NCBI GenBank assembly: GCA_964345555.1
Contig: CAYFRD010000015.1
Location: 1-38,015, forward strand
Length of the DNA stretch: 38,015 nt
Origin: Peptoniphilus_E sp964345555
GTDB lineage: Bacteria > Bacillota > Clostridia > Tissierellales > Peptoniphilaceae
Direction: 5' to 3'
The notes beneath the pieces are model-generated. The model ran no database searches. It had not been told where the DNA came from and saw only the letters and a program-made list of their open reading frames with translations. A program made the translations under genes and the position numbers. Positions 8,022 to 17,348 of the stretch are shown here, one piece after another (the stretch's first letter is position 1; each line of letters begins with the position of its first letter).

Positions 8022-8581
8022 TTTCTTCCTCCTACTAAATAAACTACGGGTGGATTGTGCCTTTGGTTATAGAATTGTCTTTTTTCAACTTTGTATTTTT
8101 TCTGGTCAAGATTTTGCAGGTATGTGTCCACAGCTTCCCTTTCTTCGGCAGAGCCTTGATGCCCGAGATAGGAAACTACTATTATAATTCCCTCATCTTG
8201 AAGTTTGAGAAGTGCCTGACTTATTGATTTGACAGTGGTGTCCGCCTTGGTGATGACGCTTTTGTCAGAACCGGGCAGGTAGCCGAGATTATATATTACT
8301 AATTTGAGTTGATGATCTACGTCTTCAAAAATTTCGTCGTGAGATTTTTTTATGATTTTGAAATTGGAAAAGCCCTTTGATTTTAAAAGCTCGCAGGTGT
8401 TTTGCACTGCTTGTTCTTGAATATCGCAGCAGTATAAAAATCCGTTTTCCATGTGGGAGAGGATGTTCAGCGAGTCGTTTCCGTTGCCACATGTGGCATC
8501 AAGACAACAGCAGTCTTTCAAGTCCAGATTTTCTATTACTTCGTCTACGATTTCTCTGTAATTGAATTTGACCGCTTTCAT
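8018..8581 (-). CDS. mnmM: MnmM/YtqB-type tRNA methyltransferase
   Basis: The 187-residue class I SAM-dependent methyltransferase has motif I as LDATCGNGND (about 27-36) and the family signature YNLGYLPGSDK (about 97-107). This family (PF06962) includes YtqB/MnmM, which methylates nm5s2U34 of tRNA to mnm5s2U. It is often still labelled rRNA methylase. It overlaps rluB and the downstream flavoprotein gene by 4 bases each, so translation is probably coupled. Confidence 0.8.
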   Translation of the reverse strand: MKAVKFNYREIVDEVIENLDLKDCCCLDATCGNGNDSLNILSHMENGFLYCCDIQEQAVQNTCELLKSKGFSNFKIIKKSHDEIFEDVDHQLKLVIYNLGYLPGSDKSVITKADTTVKSISQALLKLQDEGIIIVVSYLGHQGSAEEREAVDTYLQNLDQKKYKVEKRQFYNQRHNPPVVYLVGGRK

Positions 8582-9285
8582 TTTAAACCTTTCAGATACT
8601 TGATTTCGTCATCATTTAAAAATCTGTAATTGCCTATTTCCAAATTGCCCAGCTGAATTTCACCGACGGATATTCGTTTGAGTTTTTTGACGGGATGTCC
8701 GATTTTTTCGTACATTATTTTTATTTGGTGGTTCTTACCCTCGGATATGGTGGTTTCAATTATGGTGTCTTCTTCAAAGTTTTTGAGTATTTTAACTTTT
8801 GCTCCTTTAAATTTTTCCTGTCCTACTTTAACTCCTTTGCGAAGTATGTCCAGTTCATTTTTGTCGGGTCTGCCCTCCACCGTGGCTATGTAGGTTTTTT
8901 GAATTTCGTGCTTGGGGTGGGTGATTTTGTTGGTGACTGCTCCGTCGTCGGTCAAGAGGATCAGTCCTGTGGTGTCTACATCCAGTCTGCCTATGGGATA
9001 AAGCCTTACTTCTAGATCGATTAGATCCGTGACCGTCTTACGGCCCTTTTCGTCGCTTACGGTGGAAACAACTCCCATTGGTTTGTTCAAGGCTATGTAG
9101 GTGTGTTCTCTGATTATCTTGAGCCTTTTCCCGTCGAGGTACACTCTGTCCTTTGCAGGGTCGACTTTGTATCCAGGCTCGGTGATCACTTGGTCATTGA
9201 CCTTGACTCTGCCCTGCGCTATGTATTCTTCGCTTTTTCTGCGAGAGGCGGCACCTGAATGTGCCATGTATTTTTGTAATCTCAT
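8578..9285 (-). CDS. rluB: RluB-type 23S rRNA pseudouridine synthase
   Basis: The 235-residue protein has an N-terminal S4 RNA-binding domain (residues 1-60) and a RsuA/RluB catalytic domain with GRLDVDTTGL, in which D102 is the expected nucleophile. Family members modify U2605 of 23S rRNA, or a nearby or 16S site. The choice of RluB rests on its position next to scpB, as in other Firmicutes. The ATG has GGAGG upstream and overlaps scpB by 4 bases. Confidence 0.87.
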   Translation of the reverse strand: MRLQKYMAHSGAASRRKSEEYIAQGRVKVNDQVITEPGYKVDPAKDRVYLDGKRLKIIREHTYIALNKPMGVVSTVSDEKGRKTVTDLIDLEVRLYPIGRLDVDTTGLILLTDDGAVTNKITHPKHEIQKTYIATVEGRPDKNELDILRKGVKVGQEKFKGAKVKILKNFEEDTIIETTISEGKNHQIKIMYEKIGHPVKKLKRISVGEIQLGNLEIGNYRFLNDDEIKYLKGLK

Positions 9286-9830
9286 TCTTCCTCCATGAAT
9301 TGCATTTTAATTTGTTCATCTTCTTTGATTTGCGGAAGTTCTTCAAGTGATGATATTCCGAATTTTCTCAAAAAGTCTTCTGTGGTGCTGTAGATGTTGG
9401 GTCTGCCGATTTTATTGAGTTGCCCGTCTATTTTTATAAGTCCTATGTCGAGCAATCCTTTAACCGTGGAGTCACACTTCACTCCTCTTATTTCTTCGAT
9501 CTCCACCTTGGTCACAGGTTGCTTGTAGGCTATTATCGCCAGTGTTTCCAGTGATGCATTGGATAGATTGCGCTTGTTTTTATCACTGACAAATTTGCTT
9601 ATATAGTCATAGTTTTCGGGTTTGGTGTTCATTTGGTAGCTGTTGCCCAGTCTTATGAGTCTTAGCCCGCTGTCGTTTCGCTCATATTTTTGCACCATAA
9701 GTGTGATTATGTCTTCCACTTCCCCATTAGATATATCGAGCACTTTGGACAGGTCTGATATGCTGACAGGCTCGGACCATGCGAAGAGTATGCCCTCGAT
9801 TATTGAAATTAATTTGTCCTTATTGTGCAT
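9282..9830 (-). CDS. scpB: Segregation and condensation protein B
   Basis: The 182-residue protein consists of two winged-helix domains; the conserved ETLAIIAYKQPVTKVEIEEIRG segment (positions about 95-116) is diagnostic. ScpB dimers bind ScpA and Smc to form the bacterial condensin that compacts and segregates the chromosome. It overlaps scpA by 11 bases. GAGGAG lies before the ATG. Confidence 0.94.
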   Translation of the reverse strand: MHNKDKLISIIEGILFAWSEPVSISDLSKVLDISNGEVEDIITLMVQKYERNDSGLRLIRLGNSYQMNTKPENYDYISKFVSDKNKRNLSNASLETLAIIAYKQPVTKVEIEEIRGVKCDSTVKGLLDIGLIKIDGQLNKIGRPNIYSTTEDFLRKFGISSLEELPQIKEDEQIKMQFMEEE

Positions 9831-10545
9831 TTTCTCTCCTCACTATCAATATATCGGAAAAATCTTTTTCCTGGTGTGCTTTTATGCTGCTGATCCTTAC
9901 GAGTTCCAAGACACTTAAAAAATATATTATGATCTCTTCCAATATGGGGTAATCACTCAGCAGTTGTGTGAATTTAATCTCACGGTGTTCTGCCAGCAAT
10001 GTCATTATCTGTTCCATAGCTGTATCGACTGTATATTCGTCCGATATTATGCTCTCGACTATATCTCTGCTCTTGTATCTTTTTATTATGTTGTTGAAGG
10101 CTATTGACAGGTCCTTCAATTCAATATCATCTATGAAGTCCAAGGTATTTATATGTGAAAAATCCTCCTGCAATTTATAGAAAGACTTTTGTTCGTACTC
10201 CGAAGATTTTTTGAGTTCTTCGGAAATTTCCTTGTATTTTTCATATTCAAGTATTTTGTCCACAAGGTCCTGCCTAGGGTCTTCCTCCTGCTGTTGCTCA
10301 TCTTCTTCAAAGGTGAATCTGGGCAGGAGCATTCTGGATTTAATCTCCAAAAGCGTGGATGCCATAAGGATAAAATCCGATGTCAGTTCCAAGTTGAGTT
10401 TTTTGGAATTTTCTATATATTCAAGGAATTGTGCCGTTATCAAATGAATGGGTATGTCAAATATGTCTATGTTGTTCTTTTTTATGAGGTCTAAGAGCAG
10501 ATCCATGGGACCTTCATAAATTTTTAAATTTATATTATATTCCAT
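9820..10545 (-). CDS. scpA: Segregation and condensation protein A
   Basis: The 241-residue kleisin subunit of condensin starts with the typical IYEGPMDLLLDLIKK and contains LLEIKSRMLLP near residue 70. It bridges the Smc heads together with ScpB. It is followed by scpB and preceded by a site-2 protease gene with a 16-base overlap, the same neighbour order seen in many Clostridia. Confidence 0.94.
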   Translation of the reverse strand: MEYNINLKIYEGPMDLLLDLIKKNNIDIFDIPIHLITAQFLEYIENSKKLNLELTSDFILMASTLLEIKSRMLLPRFTFEEDEQQQEEDPRQDLVDKILEYEKYKEISEELKKSSEYEQKSFYKLQEDFSHINTLDFIDDIELKDLSIAFNNIIKRYKSRDIVESIISDEYTVDTAMEQIMTLLAEHREIKFTQLLSDYPILEEIIIYFLSVLELVRISSIKAHQEKDFSDILIVRRENAQ

Positions 10546-11156
10546 AAAATCGTGCCTATATTTATGAATTGATTTATTATACCTATGACTATGGGACCTA
10601 TTACTTTGGAAATTGTTCCCGATACCAATGCCAATATCAATAAAATATATAAATATCTTTCGTACTTATAGAAAAAATATTCTATCTTATTGGGAAAAAG
10701 ACTGATCAATGCTTTTGACCCGTCAAGGGGTGGTATGGGCACCAGATTGAATACTCCCAACATGACGTTGAACCACATGATGTTTTGAAAGAGATCTGTA
10801 AGAGGCAGCGATCTGTAGTATGCAAAGACAAAGGCAAGTGCTGCGATAAATCCCAAAATAAAATTCACAGCCACACCTGCCAAGGATACTATCAGCGTAT
10901 CCCTTTTTCTATTTTTAAATTTATAGGGATTAATGGGAACCGCCTTTGCCCAACCGAATTTGAATATAATCATGGACAGCAGACCTATGGGATCGATATG
11001 GTTCAGAGGGTTAAAGGAAAGTCGTCCGTCAGTCTTAGCCGTGTCATCCCCCAATTTGTAGGCGGCATATCCGTGTGCAACTTCGTGAGGTATGATTGCA
11101 CACAGCAACGCTATGATGGTGTATATTAAACTGAGCAAATCCTGTCCTCTAAACAT
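10530..11156 (-). CDS. Site-2 protease-like (M50) membrane metalloprotease
   Basis: The 208-residue membrane protein has the zinc-binding HEVAH at 24-28 and the second metal motif PIPPLDG with D145. At least four hydrophobic segments are visible. Members of this minimal M50B group (YwhC-like) cleave substrates within the membrane, but natural substrates are mostly unknown. It lacks PDZ domains. It overlaps pdp by 8 bases and scpA by 16. Confidence 0.88.
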   Translation of the reverse strand: MFRGQDLLSLIYTIIALLCAIIPHEVAHGYAAYKLGDDTAKTDGRLSFNPLNHIDPIGLLSMIIFKFGWAKAVPINPYKFKNRKRDTLIVSLAGVAVNFILGFIAALAFVFAYYRSLPLTDLFQNIMWFNVMLGVFNLVPIPPLDGSKALISLFPNKIEYFFYKYERYLYILLILALVSGTISKVIGPIVIGIINQFINIGTILWNII

Positions 11157-12465
11157 CTTCTCTACCTACTTCTCCCAGCAGCAGTTCGTACTCCTGCTGA
11201 TTTTTATCTCCGATTACAAATGCGGATTGCAAATCTTTTATTGCATTCTCCACTTTATTTTCTCTTTCCGTATAAAGTGTTGCAAGAAGTTCGCCTTGCT
11301 CTACGTGATCGTCTATCTTTTTGTTGAGCAAAATTCCTGCACCGAGATCTATCGTATCTTCCTTGGTAGCTCTGCCGGCTCCCAGTTCCTTGGCTATTTC
11401 GCCGATTTGCAGTGCTTTTATCTCCTTTACATATCCTGACTTTGTGCTGAAAATTTCTTTTTTTATGCTCGATAATTTAAATTTGCTGAGATCTTCAATA
11501 TAGGATGGGTCTCCTCCTTGTGCCGTAACCATTTCTTTGAATTTGTCCAATGCTTCTCCAGTATGAATTTTTTCCTTAAGCAGTTGCTCCGCTGATTCAT
11601 GGTCATCACAAACTCCGCTTAAAATTAAAATTTTAGAACAGATAGCCAGAGATAATTCTCTTAAATCCGCAGGTCCCTGTCCTTTGAGGGTGTTGATAGC
11701 TTCAATTACTTCAAGGCTGTTGCCCACAGCATAACCCAGAGGTTCGTCCATATTGGACAGTATAACGTAGGTTTTTCTGTCGAAGTCGTAGCCCAGTTTG
11801 ACCATAGTTACGCCGAGTTCTCTTGCTTCTTCCACAGTTTTCATAAAGGATCCCGAGCCGACTTTTACATCAAGTAACAAAATATCCGATCCTATGGCAA
11901 GTTTTTTGCTCATAATGGAACTTGCTATTAAGGATTTATTATCGACTGTAGCTGTAACATCTCGTAAAGCGTAGATTTTTTTGTCAGCAGGAGTTATGGT
12001 GGCGGTTTGACCCATAATGGCAATGTTTATATCGTTGATGTTGTCGATGAATTCTTCTTCCGAAAGATCAATGTTAAATCCTGCTATGGATTCAAGTTTA
12101 TCAAGTGTACCGCCGGTGTGCCCCAATCCTCTACCGCTTAACTTCGTAAAGGCGAGTCCGCAACTTGCAAGGAGAGGTCCTACAACCAAGGTGGTGGTGT
12201 CGCCCACTCCTCCTGTGGAGTGCTTGTCGACTTTTTCACCCTTTATATCCTTTAGGTCCACGGTATCACCGGATTTGATCATTGCTTCGGTCAAATATGA
12301 TGTTTCTTCAAAATCCAATCCTCTTATGCAGATCGCCATGAGCAATGCAGAGGCTTGGTAATCCTTTACTTCGTCCTTTAAATATCCTTCCACAAAGTAA
12401 AAAATCTCATCTCTATTCAGTTTTAATCCCTTTTTCTTCTTTTCCAAAATGGATTGTATGTTCAA
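11149..12465 (-). CDS. pdp: Pyrimidine-nucleoside phosphorylase
   Basis: The 438-residue enzyme converts uridine, thymidine or deoxyuridine plus phosphate to the base and (deoxy)ribose 1-phosphate. The phosphate-binding KHSTGGVGDT (about 80-89) and the long helical N-terminal domain are typical, and the length matches. The start is TTG: the junction reads TAATTG, where TAA ends pnp, with GGTGA five bases before the TTG. It lies directly behind pnp, so purine and pyrimidine salvage are coordinated. Confidence 0.93.
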   Translation of the reverse strand: MNIQSILEKKKKGLKLNRDEIFYFVEGYLKDEVKDYQASALLMAICIRGLDFEETSYLTEAMIKSGDTVDLKDIKGEKVDKHSTGGVGDTTTLVVGPLLASCGLAFTKLSGRGLGHTGGTLDKLESIAGFNIDLSEEEFIDNINDINIAIMGQTATITPADKKIYALRDVTATVDNKSLIASSIMSKKLAIGSDILLLDVKVGSGSFMKTVEEARELGVTMVKLGYDFDRKTYVILSNMDEPLGYAVGNSLEVIEAINTLKGQGPADLRELSLAICSKILILSGVCDDHESAEQLLKEKIHTGEALDKFKEMVTAQGGDPSYIEDLSKFKLSSIKKEIFSTKSGYVKEIKALQIGEIAKELGAGRATKEDTIDLGAGILLNKKIDDHVEQGELLATLYTERENKVENAIKDLQSAFVIGDKNQQEYELLLGEVGREDV

Positions 12466-13266
12466 TTAAATCACCGCTATTATCTTTGTTACGTAGGTTT
12501 TGAAAGTATCTCTTATCTTAGCGGATACTTCTATTACGTCTTCATGTTTTAAGGGTTCGTCAAGTATACCTGCAGCCATGTTGGTTATGCAGGTGAGGCC
12601 CAAGACCTTCATACCTTCGAAATTCGCCTGTACCACTTCAGGCACGGTGCTCATACCCACACAGTCCGCTCCCAATGCTGCTGCGGCTCTTATTTCTGCA
12701 GGCGTTTCATAACTGGGTCCCGTGAAAAACATATATGTTCCCTTTTTTGTCTTCATGTTCAATTCTTCTGCGACTTTCTCCGCCTTGCTAATTAGTTCTC
12801 GTGAATAGGCATAGGTCATATCTATGAATCTGTGATTTTCTTCGTCGCTCGGTCCTATGAGGGGATTGATGCCCGTGAGATTGATATGGTCTTTTATTAT
12901 TACTATGTCACCGGGAGTGTACTCTGTGTTTATCCCGCCGCTCGAGTTGGTAATAATGAGTTTTTCAACTCCAAGAGATTTTAAAACTCTTATGGGATAG
13001 ACTGTTTCACCTACGGTGTGTCCTTCGTAGTAATGCATTCTGCCTTGCATTGCAACGACTTTCGCATCGCCTATATTCCCTAAAATCAGTCTTGAATTGT
13101 GTCCTTTTACCTTGGATTTCGAAAATCCGGGGATGTCCTCGTAGTTTATAATGATTTTATTCTCAATTGTTTCTGCAAAATCGCCCAGTCCCGAACCCAA
13201 AACTATGCCTATGTACGGTGTGAAATCCGTTACACTTCTGATGTATTCTGTAGATTTATTTATCAT
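12466..13266 (-). CDS. punA: Purine-nucleoside phosphorylase, class I trimeric type
   Basis: The 266-residue enzyme splits guanosine/inosine-type nucleosides with phosphate. Motifs include GSGLGDFAE, a GHNSR segment and TNSSGGIN, then the FFTGPSYETPAEIRA substrate region. I selected the ATG at 13266 because GAGG is seven bases upstream; the in-frame ATG at 13272 would be too close to it. It overlaps nudF by 11 bases and abuts pdp. Confidence 0.92.
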   Translation of the reverse strand: MINKSTEYIRSVTDFTPYIGIVLGSGLGDFAETIENKIIINYEDIPGFSKSKVKGHNSRLILGNIGDAKVVAMQGRMHYYEGHTVGETVYPIRVLKSLGVEKLIITNSSGGINTEYTPGDIVIIKDHINLTGINPLIGPSDEENHRFIDMTYAYSRELISKAEKVAEELNMKTKKGTYMFFTGPSYETPAEIRAAAALGADCVGMSTVPEVVQANFEGMKVLGLTCITNMAAGILDEPLKHEDVIEVSAKIRDTFKTYVTKIIAVI

Positions 13267-13801
13267 CTGCATTCCTCATCTCGTTGTAAAAGAGTACTGC
13301 CGCTATGGTCTTTGCGTCGGTAATCTCGCCTCTCATGATCAGTTTCACTGCATCTTTAAAGGGGATTTTTTCAAAGTTTATGAATTCGTCTTCGTCCAGA
13401 CTTTGACTGTCCTGCTCAATGTCTTCCGTGTAGAAAGCATGAATTTTTTCATCACAAAATCCCGGCGAAGTGTAGAACTCTGTCATGTATTCCATCTTAT
13501 TAGCTGCAAATCCCGTTTCTTCTCTAAGTTCTCTCAAAGCTGCATCCTTCGGCTTTTCTCTCAATTCAATAAGACCTGCCGGTATTTCATAGATCATCTT
13601 TTCTACAGCTTTTCTGTACTGTTTAACCATCAGAAGTTCATCTTCTTCTGTAACAGCCACTATTGCCACTGCCGAACTGTGTTCAACTATTTCTCGTTTT
13701 GAATATTTTTTGTTTGGAAGTTCCACTGTGTCGATTCTGAGTTTGACGATCTTACCATCGTAAATCCTGTCGGATTTCATAGTTCTCTCAATGTAATCCA
13801 T
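13256..13801 (-). CDS. nudF: ADP-ribose pyrophosphatase (Nudix)
   Basis: The 181-residue protein has a perfect Nudix box at 76-98 (G76, E82, R90-E91, E94-E95, G97). The upstream IPAG and overall layout match NudF-type ADP-ribose hydrolases, which cleave ADP-ribose to AMP and ribose 5-phosphate. AAGGAG precedes the ATG. Position before the nucleoside phosphorylases fits nucleotide recycling. Confidence 0.88.
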   Translation of the reverse strand: MDYIERTMKSDRIYDGKIVKLRIDTVELPNKKYSKREIVEHSSAVAIVAVTEEDELLMVKQYRKAVEKMIYEIPAGLIELREKPKDAALRELREETGFAANKMEYMTEFYTSPGFCDEKIHAFYTEDIEQDSQSLDEDEFINFEKIPFKDAVKLIMRGEITDAKTIAAVLFYNEMRNADDK

Positions 13802-13802
13802 T

Positions 13803-15473
13803 TCAATTCTCCTTTTTAAAAAGCATTTCTTCTGCTGCTTTCAATGCAGTTTCAGTTAAATTAAGTCCTCCAATCAATCTGGCCAATTCTCTCACTCGCT
13901 CTCGGCTGTCCAGTTTATAAATCTTGGAGCTTATTCTGCCCTCTTCTTCTATTTTTTCAATCACATAGTGTGAGTTTGCAATGGATACTATCTGCGGAAG
14001 GTGGGATATAACGATAACTTGTGAGTTTTTTGACAGTGCCTTTATTTTCTCTCCGACGATTTGAGCTGTTATTCCGCTTATTCCGCTGTCTATTTCATCA
14101 AATACCATAGTTTGAATATTTTCTCTCTGTGCCAATATGCTCTTAAAGGCAAGCATGACTCTGCTCATTTCTCCGCCGGACACTATCTTTGCCAACGGTT
14201 TGAAATCCTCACCCTTGTTAGTTATCAGCATGAATTCCAAATCGTCGATTCCGTCTTCCGACAATGCTTTGTCGGTGAAACGGACTTTAAAATCAGCGTC
14301 TTTGATGTTTAAATCTCGCAGTTCCTTTTTTATCCTGTCTTGAAATTCTGCGGCAATTTCCTTCCTTTTGGCGGATATCTCTTTAGCTACGGTTGTTGCT
14401 TTTATTTCAAGGTTTGTTATTTTCTCCTTTAAGTCCATCATTTCTCTGTCATAATTTGAAAGGAAGTCCAGTCTTGACTTAATTTCCTCCAAGTAGTTGT
14501 ATATTTTATCTGTGGTGTTTCCGTACTTGCTTTTCAGGGAATTCACCAAGTTTATTCTGTTTTCAAGTTCATATAGCTTTTCTTCACTGTAATCCACCGA
14601 GGACAGGTATCTCTCCAAGTTGTGAACGGTGTCCTTGATTCTGTACCTGATATCTTCCAGCTCGTTTAAATCTCCAGATATGCTTTCGTCATAATTTCTT
14701 GCACTGCTTAAAAATGACAGAGCGCTGTCGAGCATATCCTCTGCGGAAGCAGATTCGTAACTGCTCTTTAACAGAGATATTGCACCTTCTATGTTCTTGG
14801 TAACTTCAAAGGAGTGAGACAGAAGTTTGTACTTGTTTTCAAGGTTTTCATCGTCCTCGGAAGTTAGTTGTGCTTCTTCTATTTCCTTTATCTGGTAGCT
14901 CAAAAGATCCATTTCTCTGGATTTATCTTCGGGGTTTTTGTTTTTTTGTGCATATTCCTTTTTCAAGTCTGTGAGCTGCTCAAAACTTTTTTGCAACTGT
15001 GTTAAAAGTTCTCTGTGTCTTTCAGAGCCGAAGGAGTCTACGAGTTTCCTCTGGTTGGAAGTATTCATTACTGAGGAGCTTTCGTTCTGTGCAAAAATAT
15101 CTATGAGTTTCTCGGTGATTTTGATCAAGACGGCATTGGACACGGTTCTGTCGTTGACCTTTGCAACAGCGGGTCTGTTTAACCGGATGTCTTTGGATAT
15201 GACTATTATATCGCCTGCCGATATGCCCTGCTCATCCAAAACTCTGCTCACGTCGTCGCTGTCGTTGGTGAAGATCGCTTCTATGTATGCGGATTCGGTG
15301 TCCTTTTTTATTATGTCTTTACTGGCACGCTCTCCCAATACTATGGAAAGTGCATCTATGATTATGGATTTACCCGAGCCGGTTTCACCCGTCAGCACGT
15401 TCAGTCCGTGATCAAATTCCACTCTTATATCTTCAATTATGGCAAAATTTCTTATAGTTAATTCTAAAAGCAT
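13803..15473 (-). CDS. recN: DNA repair protein RecN
   Basis: The 556-residue SMC-like ATPase has Walker A GETGSGKS at 29-36, a long coiled-coil middle, the ABC signature VSGGEMSRVMLA and Walker B MVFDEIDSGISG. RecN binds 3' single-stranded ends and tethers DNA during double-strand break repair. Length is normal. It lies 8 bases after tlyA. In Bacillus and many Clostridia argR separates tlyA from recN and spoIVB-spo0A follow; none of these is here. Confidence 0.95.
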   Translation of the reverse strand: MLLELTIRNFAIIEDIRVEFDHGLNVLTGETGSGKSIIIDALSIVLGERASKDIIKKDTESAYIEAIFTNDSDDVSRVLDEQGISAGDIIVISKDIRLNRPAVAKVNDRTVSNAVLIKITEKLIDIFAQNESSSVMNTSNQRKLVDSFGSERHRELLTQLQKSFEQLTDLKKEYAQKNKNPEDKSREMDLLSYQIKEIEEAQLTSEDDENLENKYKLLSHSFEVTKNIEGAISLLKSSYESASAEDMLDSALSFLSSARNYDESISGDLNELEDIRYRIKDTVHNLERYLSSVDYSEEKLYELENRINLVNSLKSKYGNTTDKIYNYLEEIKSRLDFLSNYDREMMDLKEKITNLEIKATTVAKEISAKRKEIAAEFQDRIKKELRDLNIKDADFKVRFTDKALSEDGIDDLEFMLITNKGEDFKPLAKIVSGGEMSRVMLAFKSILAQRENIQTMVFDEIDSGISGITAQIVGEKIKALSKNSQVIVISHLPQIVSIANSHYVIEKIEEEGRISSKIYKLDSRERVRELARLIGGLNLTETALKAAEEMLFKKEN

Positions 15474-15481
15474 AAAATCCC

Positions 15482-16273
15482 CTACATTTCCGACGTTTTC
15501 GAAATTAAATACTCTATATTGTATTCCCTATCCTCATCGTGAGATTTTTCCAAGTAGATTAAAAATTCCACGTTTCCCTTGGCTCCTTTAATGGGAGAAT
15601 AGGTCAATCCCATAATCCTAAGTCCCGAGTCCTTGGATAGAGATATTATTTTATTCAGCACATCTGCGTGTACCTTTGTATCTCTGACTATGCCCTTTTT
15701 GCCGACTTGTTCCTTACCTGCTTCGAATTGCGGTTTTATGAGGGATACTATGTGCCCACCCTCTTTTAGCATTTCCACCGCCTTTGGCAGTACCAATTCC
15801 AGCGAGATAAAACTCACGTCTATGGATACGAAATCTATTTCATCTTGTATCAAGGCGAGGTCAAGATTTCTTATGTTGGTCTTTTCCATGGAGATAACTC
15901 TTTCGTCAACTCTCAAGGAATAGTCAAGTTGATTATACCCAACATCTATTGCATATACCTTTTTTGCACCGTTTAAAAGCATGCAATGAGTGAATCCGCC
16001 CGTGGAAGCACCTATGTCGGCGCAAGTTGTGTCCTTTAGTTGTATGTTGTAAAGGTTTATTGCCTTTTCCAGTTTAAATCCGCCCCTGCTGACATATTTC
16101 ATGGAATTGGATTTGACAGTGAGTTGCAAATCGTCATCGATCGTTTGCCCCGGCTTATCTATCCTCTGCGTTCCAAGATATACTTCGCCGCTCATTATCA
16201 ATCTCTTGGCCTTTTCTCGCGAATCGGCAAAACCTTGTTCCAAAACCAAGAGGTCGGCTCTGATCTTACTCAA
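15482..16273 (-). CDS. tlyA: TlyA-type rRNA 2'-O-methyltransferase
   Basis: The 263-residue protein has an N-terminal S4 domain (residues about 4-60) and a FtsJ-like methyltransferase domain with ADIGASTGGF as SAM motif and the K-D-K-E type residues in VSIDVSFISLE and KPQFEAG. TlyA proteins methylate ribose in 16S and sometimes 23S rRNA. The start is TTG, immediately after the TAA of ispA, with AGGAG seven bases upstream. No better ATG exists before the S4 domain. Confidence 0.92.
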   Translation of the reverse strand: MSKIRADLLVLEQGFADSREKAKRLIMSGEVYLGTQRIDKPGQTIDDDLQLTVKSNSMKYVSRGGFKLEKAINLYNIQLKDTTCADIGASTGGFTHCMLLNGAKKVYAIDVGYNQLDYSLRVDERVISMEKTNIRNLDLALIQDEIDFVSIDVSFISLELVLPKAVEMLKEGGHIVSLIKPQFEAGKEQVGKKGIVRDTKVHADVLNKIISLSKDSGLRIMGLTYSPIKGAKGNVEFLIYLEKSHDEDREYNIEYLISKTSEM

Positions 16274-17125
16274 TTAAATGCTCCTGTTCATGAGAAAATC
16301 CGCATAGTTTTGCAGTTTTTCGGTATTTCGATCTATGGATTTAAGTTCTTCTTTACCTCTGTGGGTCAAGTTCTCTATTCTTTCTAAAAGTTCTTCCTCA
16401 GTGCTGTGTTTTAATATGGTGTCCCTCTCTTCATCTTGCTTGTTGTCGATTAAGTCATCCTTGATTTGGTAGGCAATGCCTATGCAGTTGGCAAATTCTT
16501 CTAAAGATGCAAGTTCTTCGTCATTTGCCCCGGCAATTATGCCTCCGCTGACTATGGATGCTCTTATCAGTGCCGCAGTCTTCAACTTATACATATTTTC
16601 AAATAAATCCACGGTCATGTCCTTGCTTTGCTCAAGGTCTATGACCTGACCGCCTATCAATCCGTGAGTGCCAGATGCATTGAAAATATATCTCATGGCT
16701 TTTATTGCTCTCTTGAGTTCTTCCATATCTTCATAACTTTCAAGATTTTTAGACAGCAATTCTGCTGCCATATTTAAAAGTCCATCGCCCGCCAGTATTG
16801 CTATAGCCTCTGAAAACACCTTGTGATTTGTGGGCTTGCCCCTACGCAAGTCGTCATTGTCCATGGCAGGCAGGTCATCGTGAATCAGTGAATAAGTGTG
16901 AATCATCTCGATTGCCGCCGCATAGGGTAATACTTTTTCGATATCCTCTCCGCCTGAAATATCACTGTAGCTGAGTATACAAAGTATGGGTCTGATTCTC
17001 TTTCCTCCTGAGGATAGAGAATAATTCATGGATTCATAGACCTTTTTTTGGTATTCGTCCACAACGGCGAAATTGGTGTACAGATAATTGTCTATTATAG
17101 AAATTAGGTTGTTGTTTTCAATCAT
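16274..17125 (-). CDS. ispA: Farnesyl diphosphate synthase type polyprenyl synthetase
   Basis: The 283-residue prenyltransferase extends dimethylallyl diphosphate with isopentenyl diphosphate. The first Asp-rich motif is DDLPAMD at 83-89, with the two-residue insertion typical of bacterial FPP synthases, followed by DDLRRGKPT. The second Asp-rich motif is QIKDDLID. It overlaps xseB by 8 bases. dxs, often found after ispA, is not here; ispH is elsewhere in the window, so the MEP pathway is probably complete. Confidence 0.93.
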   Translation of the reverse strand: MIENNNLISIIDNYLYTNFAVVDEYQKKVYESMNYSLSSGGKRIRPILCILSYSDISGGEDIEKVLPYAAAIEMIHTYSLIHDDLPAMDNDDLRRGKPTNHKVFSEAIAILAGDGLLNMAAELLSKNLESYEDMEELKRAIKAMRYIFNASGTHGLIGGQVIDLEQSKDMTVDLFENMYKLKTAALIRASIVSGGIIAGANDEELASLEEFANCIGIAYQIKDDLIDNKQDEERDTILKHSTEEELLERIENLTHRGKEELKSIDRNTEKLQNYADFLMNRSI

Positions 17126-17348
17126 GATCTTCTATCCTTTGAAAATCCTGTTCTTTTATTTCAGAGTTTTCCTTCATCAAGATTTTCACCCTTCCTTCGT
17201 ATTCGTTTAAAAGTTTTGAACAATGTTCGTAGAGTTTTAATCCCTCTTCGTATTTTTCAACGGATTTTTCCAGTGATATCTCATCGGATTCCAACTCCTT
17301 GATTATTCCCTCAAGCTTTTTAAAAGCACTTTCATAACTTTCGCCCAT
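17118..17348 (-). CDS. xseB: Exodeoxyribonuclease VII small subunit
   Basis: The 76-residue helical protein (ESAFKKLEGIIKELES near the N-terminus) forms exonuclease VII with XseA and degrades single-stranded DNA. The ATG at 17348 has GAGG eight bases upstream; the in-frame GTG at 17357 overlaps that site and is unlikely. It overlaps xseA by 17 bases and ispA by 8. Confidence 0.92.
   Translation of the reverse strand: MGESYESAFKKLEGIIKELESDEISLEKSVEKYEEGLKLYEHCSKLLNEYEGRVKILMKENSEIKEQDFQRIEDHD

Noticed and set aside
13151..13702. 183-codon plus-strand open frame
   Set aside because: It is antisense to nudF and pnp, rich in Phe/Cys/Ser and without family resemblance.
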